A stretch of DNA of 39,748 nucleotides, taken from the NCBI GenBank assembly GCA_007118975.1, contig SKQO01000049.1:1-39748 (forward strand). The letters run 5' to 3'. Shown piece after piece: positions 25,039-34,781 of this stretch. The number at the start of each line of letters is the position of its first letter. Position 1 is the first letter of the stretch. The notes under the pieces were generated by a model that was not told the origin of the DNA, searched no databases, and was given only the letters and a program-made list of their open reading frames with translations. Source of the stretch: Halobacteriales archaeon. GTDB taxonomy: Archaea; Halobacteriota; Halobacteria; Halobacteriales; SKNY01. The position numbers and the translations under genes were made by a program.

Positions 25039-26754
25039 TCAGAACAACGCGGCGACGTTTTCATGGCGGATCCGATCCCGATCCGGTTCATCGACCGGGA
25101 GCTGCTCCACGTACTCGTAGTAGGCACTGAAATTCTTGAATGGCAGCTTCGGGCCGAACACGAGATGGTCGACGCCGACGTCGGCGACGACGTCCTCACC
25201 CAGTGCGGTAAAGTACATGTTGAGATCACCGAGCGCAAACAGGGTTTCGCCCTCCCGAACCTGATTGTCCAACCTGACCCCCGTTCGATTGATCCGCGTG
25301 ACCGCGTTGGCGATCCGGCTGGCGCCAGCCCATGTGTCCGCAATGATGACATCCGTGTATGGACTGGCCCGGAGCGTCGAGATGAGAGCGGAGATTTGTT
25401 CGCCGCTCCACCACTTCGATCGCCCCATCCCCGAGAAACCCCGCAATTTGACCCGAGGGTGTCGTTGCCGCTGATCTTCGAGCACGGCCGTGACGATGAC
25501 GGGAAGGTTACGTTCCGCACACTCGTAGAATAACTCCTCGACAGCCGGATGGTCGAGATCGTAGTCGTGGTAAACGGGGAGGATCTTGACACCCCGCATC
25601 CCGTATTCTTCGATGCATGTTACGAGGTCCGTCTCCCACGCCGGATAGGTGGGATTGATCGTCGCGATAGGGAGCAAACGATTCTCATAGCCATCGACAG
25701 CGGTCGCCAGTCGCTCGTTTGCAGGCTGGACATTTCGGTACATCAAGGCCTCCGCCGCGGAGACGGCGGTTCGATCAACCCCCGTGGCATCCATGACCGC
25801 GAGCAGGTCTTCGGCCGACGCATCGTGTTCCCGGTGGGCATACTCCCCGACGAACCCGTTCACACAGGTGAGCTCCGGCTCGACTGGGGCCGCTTCGGTC
25901 TCGAACCAATCCCGGGACGATTCCCGTCGCTCCTCGAGTTCCTTTGGCCCGAGGGCGTTCGGGACGGTCTCGGGAAGAAGCTCCTCAAGACGGTAGGCGA
26001 TCCCTGCCTTTTCCGCCGGGGAGAGCGCACAACCTTTGAGTTTCCCCACCCCGGGGACAAACCAGGTGTCCGTCCCGAACACCAGCCGTTCCACGCCGAG
26101 ATGCTCTGCGGCCATCTCGATGATACCGGCGTCCCGTACGCTTCCGGAGATGTCCAGATACACGTTGTCGTAGGGGGCGACGTTCTTGATGCGATACTCC
26201 CAGTCCCCGCCCCCGGCGATATGGGCGGAGATGACTTTCAGGTCCGGAAACCGTTCAGCAATCGCCGCCACGTCCTCAGTGTACGACTCGCTGGGATACT
26301 GCTCGGGATAGGGCTCCAGGCGATGTAACACGTGTTCGAGGATCGGGACGTCCATGTCCACAGCGGCTTCAGCAATCGGATCGAACAGAGGATCGGAAAG
26401 TTTTACCTGCGAGCCGAGAAAGTGATGTTTCAGCCCAATGAGCCCCTCTTCTTCGACGGTTCGACGGAACTCGTCGACGGCGTCGTCCGCCCGCGGGTCG
26501 ACCTGCGCCCATCCATGAAATCGATCCGGATATTCCTCGACGTATTTCGAGACGATGTTGTTCGATTCCCGGGGTGGTGCGGTTTCGCTGTCGTGGACGT
26601 TCTCATATTCCTCCCCCAGCGCGTAAGGACCGATCAAACAGACTTTATCAACCCCAAGCGAATCCGCTTCGTCCGTGATCTGCTCGGCGCGCTCGGCCCG
26701 TTTCGCCGCGGTGCTGTGGTCGGTTGCCCACAGATGAAAATGGCAGTCGATCAT
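25039..26754 (-). CDS. Tandem amidohydrolase-2 domain protein, second barrel degenerate
   Basis: A 571-residue protein made of two TIM-barrel amidohydrolase-like halves. The first (1 to about 255) has the full active-site set: H5-x-H7, H141 (ILEHVLH), H178 (ISAHIAGG) and D229 (FGTDTWF), with GLKHHF near 110. The second (about 290-571) follows the same strand order: GFVGEY, GVKILPVYHDYD, VIVTAVLED, VIIADTWAG, LVFGPKLPF. But the HxH, the two later His and the catalytic Asp are all replaced. It is therefore one predicted active and one inactive domain; the second may be regulatory or structural. The ATG at 26754 has CGCTTAT about 29 bp upstream. It is downstream of, and on the same strand as, the PhyH-family gene. 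Confidence 0.85.
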   Translation of the reverse strand: MIDCHFHLWATDHSTAAKRAERAEQITDEADSLGVDKVCLIGPYALGEEYENVHDSETAPPRESNNIVSKYVEEYPDRFHGWAQVDPRADDAVDEFRRTVEEEGLIGLKHHFLGSQVKLSDPLFDPIAEAAVDMDVPILEHVLHRLEPYPEQYPSESYTEDVAAIAERFPDLKVISAHIAGGGDWEYRIKNVAPYDNVYLDISGSVRDAGIIEMAAEHLGVERLVFGTDTWFVPGVGKLKGCALSPAEKAGIAYRLEELLPETVPNALGPKELEERRESSRDWFETEAAPVEPELTCVNGFVGEYAHREHDASAEDLLAVMDATGVDRTAVSAAEALMYRNVQPANERLATAVDGYENRLLPIATINPTYPAWETDLVTCIEEYGMRGVKILPVYHDYDLDHPAVEELFYECAERNLPVIVTAVLEDQRQRHPRVKLRGFSGMGRSKWWSGEQISALISTLRASPYTDVIIADTWAGASRIANAVTRINRTGVRLDNQVREGETLFALGDLNMYFTALGEDVVADVGVDHLVFGPKLPFKNFSAYYEYVEQLPVDEPDRDRIRHENVAALF

Positions 26755-26780
26755 CCGTCGTTCGCGATCCTGTTTCTCGA

Positions 26781-26787
26781 ATAAGCG
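26781..26787 (-). promoter_or_regulatory. TATA-like box of the tandem amidohydrolase gene
   Basis: The coding strand reads CGCTTAT, centred about 30 bp upstream of ATG 26754, inside the 71-bp spacer after the PhyH-family gene. Confidence 0.35.
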
Positions 26788-26825
26788 TAATTACTCCGAT
26801 TCCGAGCGACGGCTCACCTCGACGA

Positions 26826-27542
26826 TCATGGTTCAGGGGATCCCCGATGCACGACGGCATGATTCGGTTCGTCGGCCGCTGTCAGAGAATCCTCGCTGTG
26901 ATACCCGATCGTCATGCTCATACGAGCCTCGTCGGTGTGGTTCATCCCCACGCGGTGGAGCATGAGACTGTTGATGAGCAGGATGCCGCCGCGAGGCATC
27001 GGAACTGGCACTTCCTGGGTGAAGATGCCGTGATCCTCGTTGAGACGACCGTCCTCACCGTACAATCGCTCGCTCGGAATGTACTGGGAGTTCGGGACAA
27101 TACGCGTGCACCCGTTCTCCAGATTGGTGTCCGTCAGATAAAACAACGCCGTCACCAGCGGGCGCGACCACTGGCGAACGTCACGATGGAATCCCGTCGA
27201 ACCCTTGGTATCAGTACCGCGTCGGAGGGTGGCGTGGTTGTGGCGTTTTTTGTGGACCACGATATCGGGCCCGAGGAGGGATTCGAGCGGCTCCATCACC
27301 CAATCACCGGTACAAACCTCCCAGAAAATTTGATCGTCCCGCTCGATAACGTCGGAGATGCGACCGACCGTACCGTCGTCGCCTCGAACCACCGGTTCGA
27401 TTTCCTCGTCGATGTGCCGCCAGATCGTCTCCTCGAGCTCGCTGGTGACAGGTTCCGGGAGTCCTCGATCGAGCTTTAGAAACCCATTGTTGTGAAACAG
27501 CCGAATCTCGGTCTGGGTGAGGCGAGTGCCGGTGGTTGCCAT
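26826..27542 (-). CDS. Phytanoyl-CoA dioxygenase (PhyH) family protein
   Basis: A 238-residue Fe(II)/2-oxoglutarate dioxygenase. The metal triad is H119-x-D121 (GFHRDVR) and H196 (LMLHRVGMN), and R207 (DEARMSMTIGY) is placed to bind 2-oxoglutarate. The N-terminal FHNNGFLKLDRGL matches the start of PhyH domains. Such enzymes hydroxylate a C-H bond of acyl-CoAs or many other small molecules, coupled to decarboxylation of 2-oxoglutarate. ATG 27542 was preferred to 27557 on family alignment and the T/A-rich element near 27572. It neighbours an amidohydrolase and a GGGPS-family gene on the same strand; the true substrate is not known. Confidence 0.9.
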   Translation of the reverse strand: MATTGTRLTQTEIRLFHNNGFLKLDRGLPEPVTSELEETIWRHIDEEIEPVVRGDDGTVGRISDVIERDDQIFWEVCTGDWVMEPLESLLGPDIVVHKKRHNHATLRRGTDTKGSTGFHRDVRQWSRPLVTALFYLTDTNLENGCTRIVPNSQYIPSERLYGEDGRLNEDHGIFTQEVPVPMPRGGILLINSLMLHRVGMNHTDEARMSMTIGYHSEDSLTAADEPNHAVVHRGSPEP

Positions 27543-27855
27543 GCCTGGAAGCCTCACTCACGGATCGCTTGTAAGTTTTGCATCGTCAGTCGCCGAATAC
27601 ATCGGAAAAAGTAGCACCCAGAGAGACACTCAAGAACCTCGCTCACCGCCTTGGCCGCTACAGACATCAGGTTCATTACGGCGACGCCAAACTCCTCGTG
27701 TCGGGGGTCGATTGCGGCGGTCCCGCTAGCTATCTTTCGGCGCGTTACCTTCGCGTAGAACCGATCCGTGTCAAAGATCGGATTTGATCACGGCAGCACG
27801 AGGCGTTCGTCGAAGTACCACGGAAAACTGCGGTCGCAACTCACGTCCGGACCGA
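27543..27855. other. 313-bp spacer, no convincing gene
   Basis: A 69-codon plus-strand frame at 27578-27787 was looked at; it has no recognisable motif, is basic, and has no promoter-like element at a suitable distance. The rest holds nothing recognisable. Confidence 0.4.
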
Positions 27856-28617
27856 TTACGGAATCGTCCGCCGAAACCGGGCCGGATCGTCGTGGAAGCA
27901 ATCCCCGACTACGATGGCGTCTGCCCCGGCAGACAAGATCTCCCGAGCCTGCTCGTGGGATTGGATCCCGCCACCATAGAGGAGGACGGTCTCGTCAAGG
28001 AACTTCGCGGCCGCTTCGACGTCACTCGGGCCCCCATACATCCCCGAATACTCGATATACATAATCGGAAACTGATAGAACGTCTCTGTCGCAAGCGCTG
28101 TCCCCGCGATCTCGTCTTCGCTAAACCGCCGTTCCACACCGGTGACCCGGGCCGCTTTCGAGTCTAGGTTCTGAATGACGTACCCCTCGGGGAGGAGTTT
28201 TGCCGCCACGTCAGCCACTGCGTCACGTCCTTTCGATGCGATGAGATCGCCGACCACCGGGAGTCCCGTCCCCGTGATCTCTTCTGCTTTCGTCGTCAAC
28301 GACGTAAAAAACGACAGGTGCTTGGTGTAGAAATGATCCCGATCGCCGTTGTAGACTGCCGGAATAGACAGGTAATCGACCGCCTTGACCGTTTCCTTCG
28401 AAATTTGTCCTGAGCTATACGGCTCCTGCAGGATGGGAATGTCCGGAACGCTGGTCCGGATGCGATCGACCGTCTCGAGGGTGTTCGCTTCGGTGACGTT
28501 GTCCGACCCGCCCACCATGACGAGATCGGTATCCCTCAAGACCGTCAGCTCCTGCGGGAGCGTCTTGGCGGGATCGACTTTGGTTATATGGGTGATCTCC
28601 CCCCAGGACAGCGCCAT
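27856..28617 (-). CDS. GGGP/heptaprenylglyceryl-phosphate synthase (PcrB/GGGPS) family protein
   Basis: A 253-residue TIM barrel with GGGPS-family signatures: HITKVDPAK at the N-terminus, VMVGGSDNVT, IPAVYNGD, the catalytic MYIEYSGMYG and the phosphate-binding LYGGGIQSHEQA and ADAIVVGDCFHDD. Family members join a polyprenyl diphosphate to sn-glycerol-1-phosphate, the first ether bond of archaeal lipids. The sequence differs markedly from the haloarchaeal GGGPS I remember, with its WTHVVKLDPD-type start, so it is likely a paralogue of the housekeeping enzyme. ATG 28617 was chosen because the barrel begins a few residues later. Substrate chain length cannot be read from the sequence by eye. Confidence 0.88.
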   Translation of the reverse strand: MALSWGEITHITKVDPAKTLPQELTVLRDTDLVMVGGSDNVTEANTLETVDRIRTSVPDIPILQEPYSSGQISKETVKAVDYLSIPAVYNGDRDHFYTKHLSFFTSLTTKAEEITGTGLPVVGDLIASKGRDAVADVAAKLLPEGYVIQNLDSKAARVTGVERRFSEDEIAGTALATETFYQFPIMYIEYSGMYGGPSDVEAAAKFLDETVLLYGGGIQSHEQAREILSAGADAIVVGDCFHDDPARFRRTIP

Positions 28618-29014
28618 ACGAGTGATTTCACGGGTCAAGACAAGATTCCACCGACTTCGGGCGACAGATCAGTGTTCAATTCGTCCAGTTCCCCCTTACA
28701 GACCACCGTTCAACCCCGGACATTGCAAGGATGGCCTCCCTTAGTAATGCTGCGCTCCCGCTCATTCTTTCAGTTTCGCCTGTTCGAGGAGCCGGTGATC
28801 GAGAACACAGGTCGGGGAATTGGTTGTTTCAAGCCGGCAACCGCATGGAACCCCAACATCGTCCCGGGTCATCGCAACTCCGCGACGGGAGCTGCGTAAA
28901 ACCAATCCGATCTGTCCGCCGGTGTGGCGTCAGTATCACGAGCAGAGGTGGAACTTCCGGGTGAGGTCCCGCTCACGGACAAACATTTACTGTTGGCCAC
29001 GAACGGCTCCGGCA
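28618..29014. other. Divergent 397-bp spacer, promoter on right side
   Basis: No gene is supported. The open frame leading into the iron-sulfur subunit extends back through this region, but its translation is basic and not haloarchaeal in composition. The right end contains a TATA-like box for the Mo-hydroxylase genes; the left side shows no clear box for the GGGPS-family gene. Confidence 0.5.
28984..28990 (+). promoter_or_regulatory. TATA-like box of the Mo-hydroxylase operon
   Basis: The plus strand reads CATTTAC, centred about 28 bp upstream of the GTG at 29015. It supports a leaderless GTG start. Confidence 0.45.
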
Positions 29015-29497
29015 GTGTCCACACACGAGATCACACTCACAGTAGATGGTAGCGAGCGAACGGCGACGGTCGAACCCAGGACGCTCCTCGTTCACGTGTT
29101 ACGCGAGCATCTCGACAACACCGCACCAAAAGTTGGTTGCGAGAGCGGGAAATGCGGCGCCTGTACTGTCCAGCTCGACGGCGAACCGGTGAAATCGTGT
29201 CTCGTGTTGGGGGTTCAGGCCGACGGAACATCGATACTGACGGCGGCGGGGCTGGCCGATGGCGACTTACATCCCATTCAGGAAGCGTTTCGGGAAGAAC
29301 ACGGCCTGCAATGTGGCTACTGTACGCCCGGGCTCGTGATGTCCACCCTCGATCTCCTCGAGAAACACCAGGAACTGTCCCGCGAAGAAATCCGCGCGGA
29401 ACTGAAAGGAAACATCTGTCGGTGTACTGGCTACCAGAACGTCGTCGAGGCAGTAGAAACGGCGGCGAAAACGCTGGATACGGAGCGGAGCGATTAA
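29015..29497 (+). CDS. Molybdenum hydroxylase [2Fe-2S] subunit (CoxS/XdhC-like small subunit)
   Basis: A 160-residue cytoplasmic iron-sulfur protein with the two clusters of xanthine-dehydrogenase-family small subunits. The plant-type ferredoxin cluster has C42, C47, C50 and C62 (GCESGKCGAC, then SC). The helical cluster has C100-GY-C103 and C135-R-C137 (LQCGYCTPG, NICRCTGY). It passes electrons from the molybdenum centre to FAD. GTG 29015 is chosen because STHEITLTVDG starts the ferredoxin fold there and CATTTAC is correctly spaced. The next gene's GTG begins 2 bp after the stop. Confidence 0.95.
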   Translation: MSTHEITLTVDGSERTATVEPRTLLVHVLREHLDNTAPKVGCESGKCGACTVQLDGEPVKSCLVLGVQADGTSILTAAGLADGDLHPIQEAFREEHGLQCGYCTPGLVMSTLDLLEKHQELSREEIRAELKGNICRCTGYQNVVEAVETAAKTLDTERSD

Positions 29498-29499
29498 CC

Positions 29500-32400
29500 G
29501 TGTTTCCGCCACAGTTCGAGTACGTCCAGCCTGATTCGATCGACCAGGCGATTGCGGCGCTTGCCTCCGATGACACCCGTGTTCTTGCAGGCGGCCACAG
29601 CCTGCTTCCGGCAATGAAGGCACGAAACGCGAGTCCCGAGTCACTCGTAGACATCGGCGATATTTCGGCGTTACATCGCATCGATCGTGACGGACCGGAG
29701 AACGAGACCGTCATCGGGGCCGCCGTCACGGATGCCGATATACTGGCCGACGGTAGCCTAAAGCGGAACGCTCCGATGGTCCACGAGGCCATCGCTGCCG
29801 TGGGAGACCGGCAGATCAGGAGTCGGGGTACCGTCGTGGGGAACCTCCTCCAGGCGGACGCGGGTGCCGATATTCCTGCTGCCATGGTCGCGGCGGACGC
29901 GATGCTTACGATCCGAAATGGGGAGGGTGAACGGACGGTGCCGGTCGACGAACTCTACGAAGATCCCGATAACGACCATCACCCGGCGGCCATCACCAAC
30001 GGGGACGACCTGGCTACTGAAGTCCGGATTCCTGATGTCACCGGCGGGGCGTATCTTCGCAAGACCCATCCGGCGACGGGGTACGCCCTCGTGGGAATTG
30101 CCGTGCGTCTGGTGACCGACGGGGGAACGATCGCCAAGGCACGCGTCGTGGCGACCGGGATCGAGCGAACCCCGCGGCGGTTACCCGGGGTGGAGGAGAG
30201 GCTGATCGACAAGGCACCCTCATCGCTACCGGACCAAACAGTTCGTATTGCCGATCCGGAACCCGCGGCCGTCCGGGCGGATCCAAACGTCTCGGGACCG
30301 TATCGTCACCAGCTCCTCGAGTCGTACACTGGACAAGCGATCGCGGTCGCGAGCGACCGCGTCGCGCCAGGGGTGGTGAGAATGAGTAGCGAATCGAGGG
30401 AAGCCGCTCCAACCGATGATTCCGTAGAGGAAGCGAGCGATCCGACGCGGGTTGCCGGGATGCCGCTCAAGCGGCGTGAAGACGAGGGGTTCCTTCGGGG
30501 CGAGACGACGTTCACCGACGATCTGAAACGACCGAACTGTGCCCACTTGACGTTCGTGAGAAGCGAGCACGCCCACGCCGCGATCGAGGATATCGATCCG
30601 AAGGATGCAGTTGGACGCGACGGTGTACTTGCCGTATACACCTGGAACGATCTGGCGGCCTCCTCGTCCCCGTGCGTCCTGCCCATCAGTACTGGCGGGC
30701 TCGAACACGACGTCCCGGGCCATCCGGTTCTTGCTCAAAATCGTGTGCGGTATCATGGACAGCCGATCGCAGCAGTAGTTGCGGAAGATCCCTACCTCGC
30801 TCGAGATGGTGCGGAAGCCGTCGAAGTAACTTACAAGGTGCGGGAACCAGTGATCGACGCTGTCGAAGCGTTGGGCCCCGACGCACCGGCACTCTATGAA
30901 GATACGCCGGACAACGTTATTGCGACGGCAGCAGTTGGCGACGAACGGGCAACAACCCGTGCCTTCGAACACGCGGAAGTCGTCGTCGATATTTCCCTCC
31001 GCAACAACCGCCTGATCCCGAGTGCCCTGGAACCACGGGTGGCGATGGCGGTGTATGACGCGAGTCGTGATCGCTTCACGGTAGAACTCGCAAGCCAGTC
31101 GGTGCATGGCCACCGGTCGAAGCTCGCCAAGACTCTCGGCGTTCCGGAACGGTCCGTCCACGTCGTCGCACCAGCCGTCGGTGGTGGCTTCGGCCACAAG
31201 GGACACCATCACCCGGGTGAGGCGATGGCCGCCTGGAGCGCCCGAGAGCTCGATCGACCCATCAAGTGGACCGCCACACGGAGCGAAAACTATCGCGAAG
31301 GAGCACATGGGCGTGACCATCACACCGACGCGGAACTCGCGCTGGACAGCGACGGCACCATGCGTGGCCTCCGCGTTAAAACGATCGCGAACGCCGGGGC
31401 ATACGGACTCGGCGGGTCAGCCGGGATGGCGACCAGGTACGGCGGATTGCTCTCGAGCGAGTACGCGATTCCAGCGATTCACTGTTCGACGCGCGCGGTA
31501 TTCACTACGACCGCACCCATCCATTCATATCGAGGGGCGGGGCGCCCGGAGGCGATTTACGTCACCGAGCGGGTCATCGACGTCGCTGCGCGGAAGTTGG
31601 GAATCGACCCCATCTCGCTGCGGCGGGCGAACCTGATTCCACCCGATGCCTTCCCGTACGAAACAGCCGTTGGCGTCACCTACGATAGCGGCGATTATGC
31701 CCCGGCACTGGACCGGGCGCTCGAGGCGATCGATTACGAGGAACGTCGCGAACTGGGAGGAGAGCGTTCCGACGGTCGACTTAGAGGGGTCGGTGTGGCG
31801 TGCTACACCGAATCCACGGGCGGTGGGCACGAGACCGGCGTCGTGCGTGTCCATCCCGATGGCAGCGTTGCCGTGTACGCGGGCACCCACTCTCACGGAC
31901 AGGGCCATGGCACGACCTACGCCCAGCTGGTGGCGGATGAACTCGAGATCCCCTACGAAGACATCGACGTGAATGAGGGTGACAGTGAGGAGGTGCCGAC
32001 CGGGACGGGTACCTTCGGAAGCCGTAGTACCATCGGTGGCGGCAACGCCGTCGTCCAGAGCGCACAAACCGTGCTGAAGAAAGCCAGGACGCTTGCCGCG
32101 AACCGATTGGGTGTCGACCCCAACGACGTTCGGTACGGAAGCGGGGAATTCTTTGCACCGAGCGTTCCGGATCAGCGTCTCTCCTTCTCGGAGGTCGCTG
32201 GAATGGCATACGGCTGGGGGGGTTCCGGAACACATCGAGCCGGGCTTGGAGGCCACGACGTTTTACGCACCGGAGGGGACGGCGTACACTTTCGGGACCC
32301 ACGCAACCGAGGTGGCGATCGATCCCACAACAGGTGAACTCGAGATTTGTCGGTACGTCGCCGTTGACGACTGCGGGACGCGTATCAACCCACGCATTAT

Positions 32401-32746
32401 CGACGGCCAGGTCCATGGCGGCGTCGCGCAGGGCCTCGGTCAGGCACGATCGGAACGCACCCTCTACGACGAAGACGGCATGTTGCGGACCGATACGATG
32501 TTGCAGTACGCATTACCACGAGCCGCTGACGTGCCGGAGATAACGACAGACGCGACGGTCACGCCGAGTCCGCGGAACGAGCTCGGAGTGAAAGGAATCG
32601 GTGAAGCCGGGACGATAGCGGCCCCACCAGCACTCGTGAACGCGGTCGTCGATGCGCTGGCCGAACGCGGGGTCACACACATTGATATGCCCCTTACCGA
32701 CGAGGCAATCTGGCGAGCGATTCAGACGGCAACCAACCAGTCCTGA
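29500..32746 (+). pseudogene. Fused FAD + molybdopterin-binding subunits of a Mo-hydroxylase, frameshifted at a G7 run
   Basis: One open frame joins two normally separate subunits. Residues 1 to about 290 are the FAD subunit (AGGHSLLPAMK, RGTVVGNLLQADAGAD). From about 295 it continues without a stop into the molybdopterin subunit (RREDEGFLRGE, GGGFGHKGHHHPGEA, SYRGAGRPEAIYVTE, SHGQGHGTTYAQL). At 32216-32222 seven G's shift the frame; the same protein continues in the next frame (PEHIEPGLEATTFY through GVKGIGEAG) to the stop at 32746. With six G's the protein would be 1081 residues; as read it stops at 32337 after 945 and loses the catalytic Glu of GIGEAG (codon 32603-32605). The active-site loop is SYRGAGR, not the AYRCSFR type of true CO dehydrogenases, so it is a form-II, CoxL-like hydroxylase of unknown substrate. 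It may be a sequencing error, a pseudogene or recoding. Confidence 0.88.
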
Positions 32747-32753
32747 ATCGGAC

Positions 32754-34706
32754 TCAGAATGCCGCAGTATACAGATTCCAATACCAGACCTGCCAGAGCA
32801 AGGCACCGATCGCCAGCATCATGATCGACAGATACACCAGCCCGAGCGTGTTCATCGCGTCAGCCGGGCTGTTGGTTCGGCGATGCCACTCGCGGCCCGT
32901 GAGAACGGCCGCTGCTATCCCGGCTAGTCCGACGACAAACAGCAGCCCGACCGAGGCGCGGAACCAGATCGAAAACGGAGTGGTGAACTCGATGAGGTCC
33001 TGGGGTGCAGATAGCAGGACACCGATAAGGAAGCCCGCGAGCAGCCCGACACTGGCGAGAATGACACGCCGGGGAGCGCCAAGATACGCACGCATCTCTC
33101 CCCAGCCGCGGTGGCGATACGCGTTGATCGGCCAGACGACGAGTGTCGAAAACAACAGCAAGAGAGAGCCGAGCGCGAGGCCGGCCTGTACCGTCGTCGT
33201 GGTATACCAACCCGCACGTTCATACGGTGGCGCGATCCCACCCATGTAGAGCCGGTCGTTCTCGATTACCATCCTCGTAACCCCGAGGGCGCTGTCATCC
33301 GGTGACTTGGGCACGAAAATACCTTCCTCGGATTCTACCCACTGGCGTGGCGGCCCGTCGAGCTGTGAGACGGTTGCGACGCCGTCGTCATCGACCGAAA
33401 CAGTCGTAGCGCTCGCCAGGTTCAGCACCCGCTCGTAAGTCGTCTCGAAAACGTGCGGGTGGTATTCTCCATTGTATCGATCCGCACGCTCTGCAGTTGC
33501 GGGGTCAGGTTCACGCTCCTCGCCCGTCGCGTCGAAGCGCTCTTCCATGAACCGGTCGACGACGTCAGTGGTCGGGGCGGGGGTATTGAAACTCACGAAG
33601 AGGGCGACGTCGTGTTCGGGAAAGAGCGCAAACAGCGTTTGAAAGTGGGCGGTGCCGCCGGTGTGGTAGACAACGCGCTCGCCACGGTATTCCGACAGCA
33701 TGTAGCCAAAGCCGATTCCCCGGACATTCGGCTGATTGGTGGCACGTTCGTCGAACATTTCCTCGACCGTCTCCGCCGCAAGAATCCGCTCGTCTTCGAA
33801 AGCGCCACTCTGCAGCTTTGCGCTGGCGAAATTGGCCATATCCGGCGCTGTCGCACTCATCGATCCAGCCGGAGGAATACCCACAATGGCTGGATCGTGG
33901 GACGTAAACCCGTCTTCGGTGGGCATGTGCCCCTTCGAGAGGTCTCGGTCATCCGGTACGGGTTGTTCGAAGGTCGCCCGATCCATGTCGAGCGGCTCGA
34001 AGATCTGCTCGTCGACGTGCTCTTCGAACGGTTCGTCGTAGGCCTCCTGCACGACCAAGCCCGCGAGAGCCGTCCCATGATTCGAATAACTGATCTCACT
34101 GCCGGCTTGACGAATCTTCGCCGGCATATCGTCTTCGAGGGACGCTTCCCAGTCCGCAAGCGCATCCTCGTCTTCGAGGAATAACCCTTGCAAGCGGTCC
34201 TCATAGCCGGCGGAATGGGTGGCCAGATGTTCCAGGGTGATCTCGTCATCCCCCTCGAACTCGTATTCCTCGAGGTACGTGCCGATCGGCTCGTCCAGCG
34301 CGAGCGTCCCGTCCTCAACACCCTGCATGACCGTCGTCCACACCAAGAGCTTCGCGACAGAGCCGACCATGAAGGACGTATCCTCGGGATCGACCGGGTC
34401 ACCGGCTTCGTAGTCCGCATACCCGTACGCCTCGAGATGGGTTGTCTCCTCACCTTCCACGACTGCAACAGTCGCGCCTGCTACTTCCCATTCTTCCATG
34501 GAGTGCTCGACGATCTCGTCGATCGTCTCGCTATCCAGCGGTTCGCCCGCAGGGTCCGAACCCGTATCTGCCGGAGCTGCAGAAGCCGTGATCGGCGCAA
34601 ATCCGGCAGCGAGAACCACCAGACAAATAGTCACCATCGTCATGCACTGTTCCATTCGTAACCGGACGAGTCCCGACGTCTCACGTCGGCTGGCGTCTCC
34701 CTTCAT
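32754..34706 (-). CDS. Secreted/membrane-anchored beta-lactamase-fold serine hydrolase
   Basis: A 650-residue protein with an N-terminal Sec-type signal (hydrophobic MVTICLVVLAAGFAP, predicted cut near ASA-AP at about 43). A class-C/esterase-like serine hydrolase domain follows: S116-V-A-K119, Y207-S-N209 and H348-T-G-G351. A beta-rich middle part (about 430-510) leads to four C-terminal TM helices (from QAGLALGSLLLLFSTLVVW to SIMMLAIGALLWQVWYW). The catalytic domain would face outside, anchored by the C-terminus. Relatives act as esterases, D-aminopeptidases or peptidases; antibiotic resistance is not implied. ATG 34706 was chosen over the upstream TTG at 34715, with TTTAAG about 29 bp upstream. 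It is convergent with the Mo-hydroxylase. Confidence 0.9.
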   Translation of the reverse strand: MKGDASRRETSGLVRLRMEQCMTMVTICLVVLAAGFAPITASAAPADTGSDPAGEPLDSETIDEIVEHSMEEWEVAGATVAVVEGEETTHLEAYGYADYEAGDPVDPEDTSFMVGSVAKLLVWTTVMQGVEDGTLALDEPIGTYLEEYEFEGDDEITLEHLATHSAGYEDRLQGLFLEDEDALADWEASLEDDMPAKIRQAGSEISYSNHGTALAGLVVQEAYDEPFEEHVDEQIFEPLDMDRATFEQPVPDDRDLSKGHMPTEDGFTSHDPAIVGIPPAGSMSATAPDMANFASAKLQSGAFEDERILAAETVEEMFDERATNQPNVRGIGFGYMLSEYRGERVVYHTGGTAHFQTLFALFPEHDVALFVSFNTPAPTTDVVDRFMEERFDATGEEREPDPATAERADRYNGEYHPHVFETTYERVLNLASATTVSVDDDGVATVSQLDGPPRQWVESEEGIFVPKSPDDSALGVTRMVIENDRLYMGGIAPPYERAGWYTTTTVQAGLALGSLLLLFSTLVVWPINAYRHRGWGEMRAYLGAPRRVILASVGLLAGFLIGVLLSAPQDLIEFTTPFSIWFRASVGLLFVVGLAGIAAAVLTGREWHRRTNSPADAMNTLGLVYLSIMMLAIGALLWQVWYWNLYTAAF

Positions 34707-34732
34707 CACCGCCAACTACCGTGACGTGCCCC

Positions 34733-34738
34733 TTAAAC
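34733..34738 (-). promoter_or_regulatory. TATA-like box of the serine hydrolase gene
   Basis: The coding strand reads TTTAAG, centred about 29 bp upstream of ATG 34706. Confidence 0.45.
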
Positions 34739-34781
34739 CGGCTCGCGCAGTTTCACGGGATGAAGTCGTGCCGGCTGATAG

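Noticed and set aside
27578..27787. 69-codon plus-strand frame after the PhyH gene
   Set aside because: No motif, basic, no suitably spaced TATA-like element.
30226..31323. 365-codon minus-strand frame opposite the Mo-hydroxylase
   Set aside because: Shadow of the molybdopterin subunit; no domain signatures and wrong composition.
29015..32746. Aerobic CO dehydrogenase (coxMSL)
   Set aside because: The catalytic loop is SYRGAGR, lacking the AYRCSFR Cys of true form-I CO dehydrogenases; only a general Mo-hydroxylase call is justified.
32754..34706. Antibiotic-resistance beta-lactamase
   Set aside because: SxxK/YxN/HTGG are shared by many esterases and peptidases; the four-TM C-terminus and archaeal host argue against a resistance enzyme.
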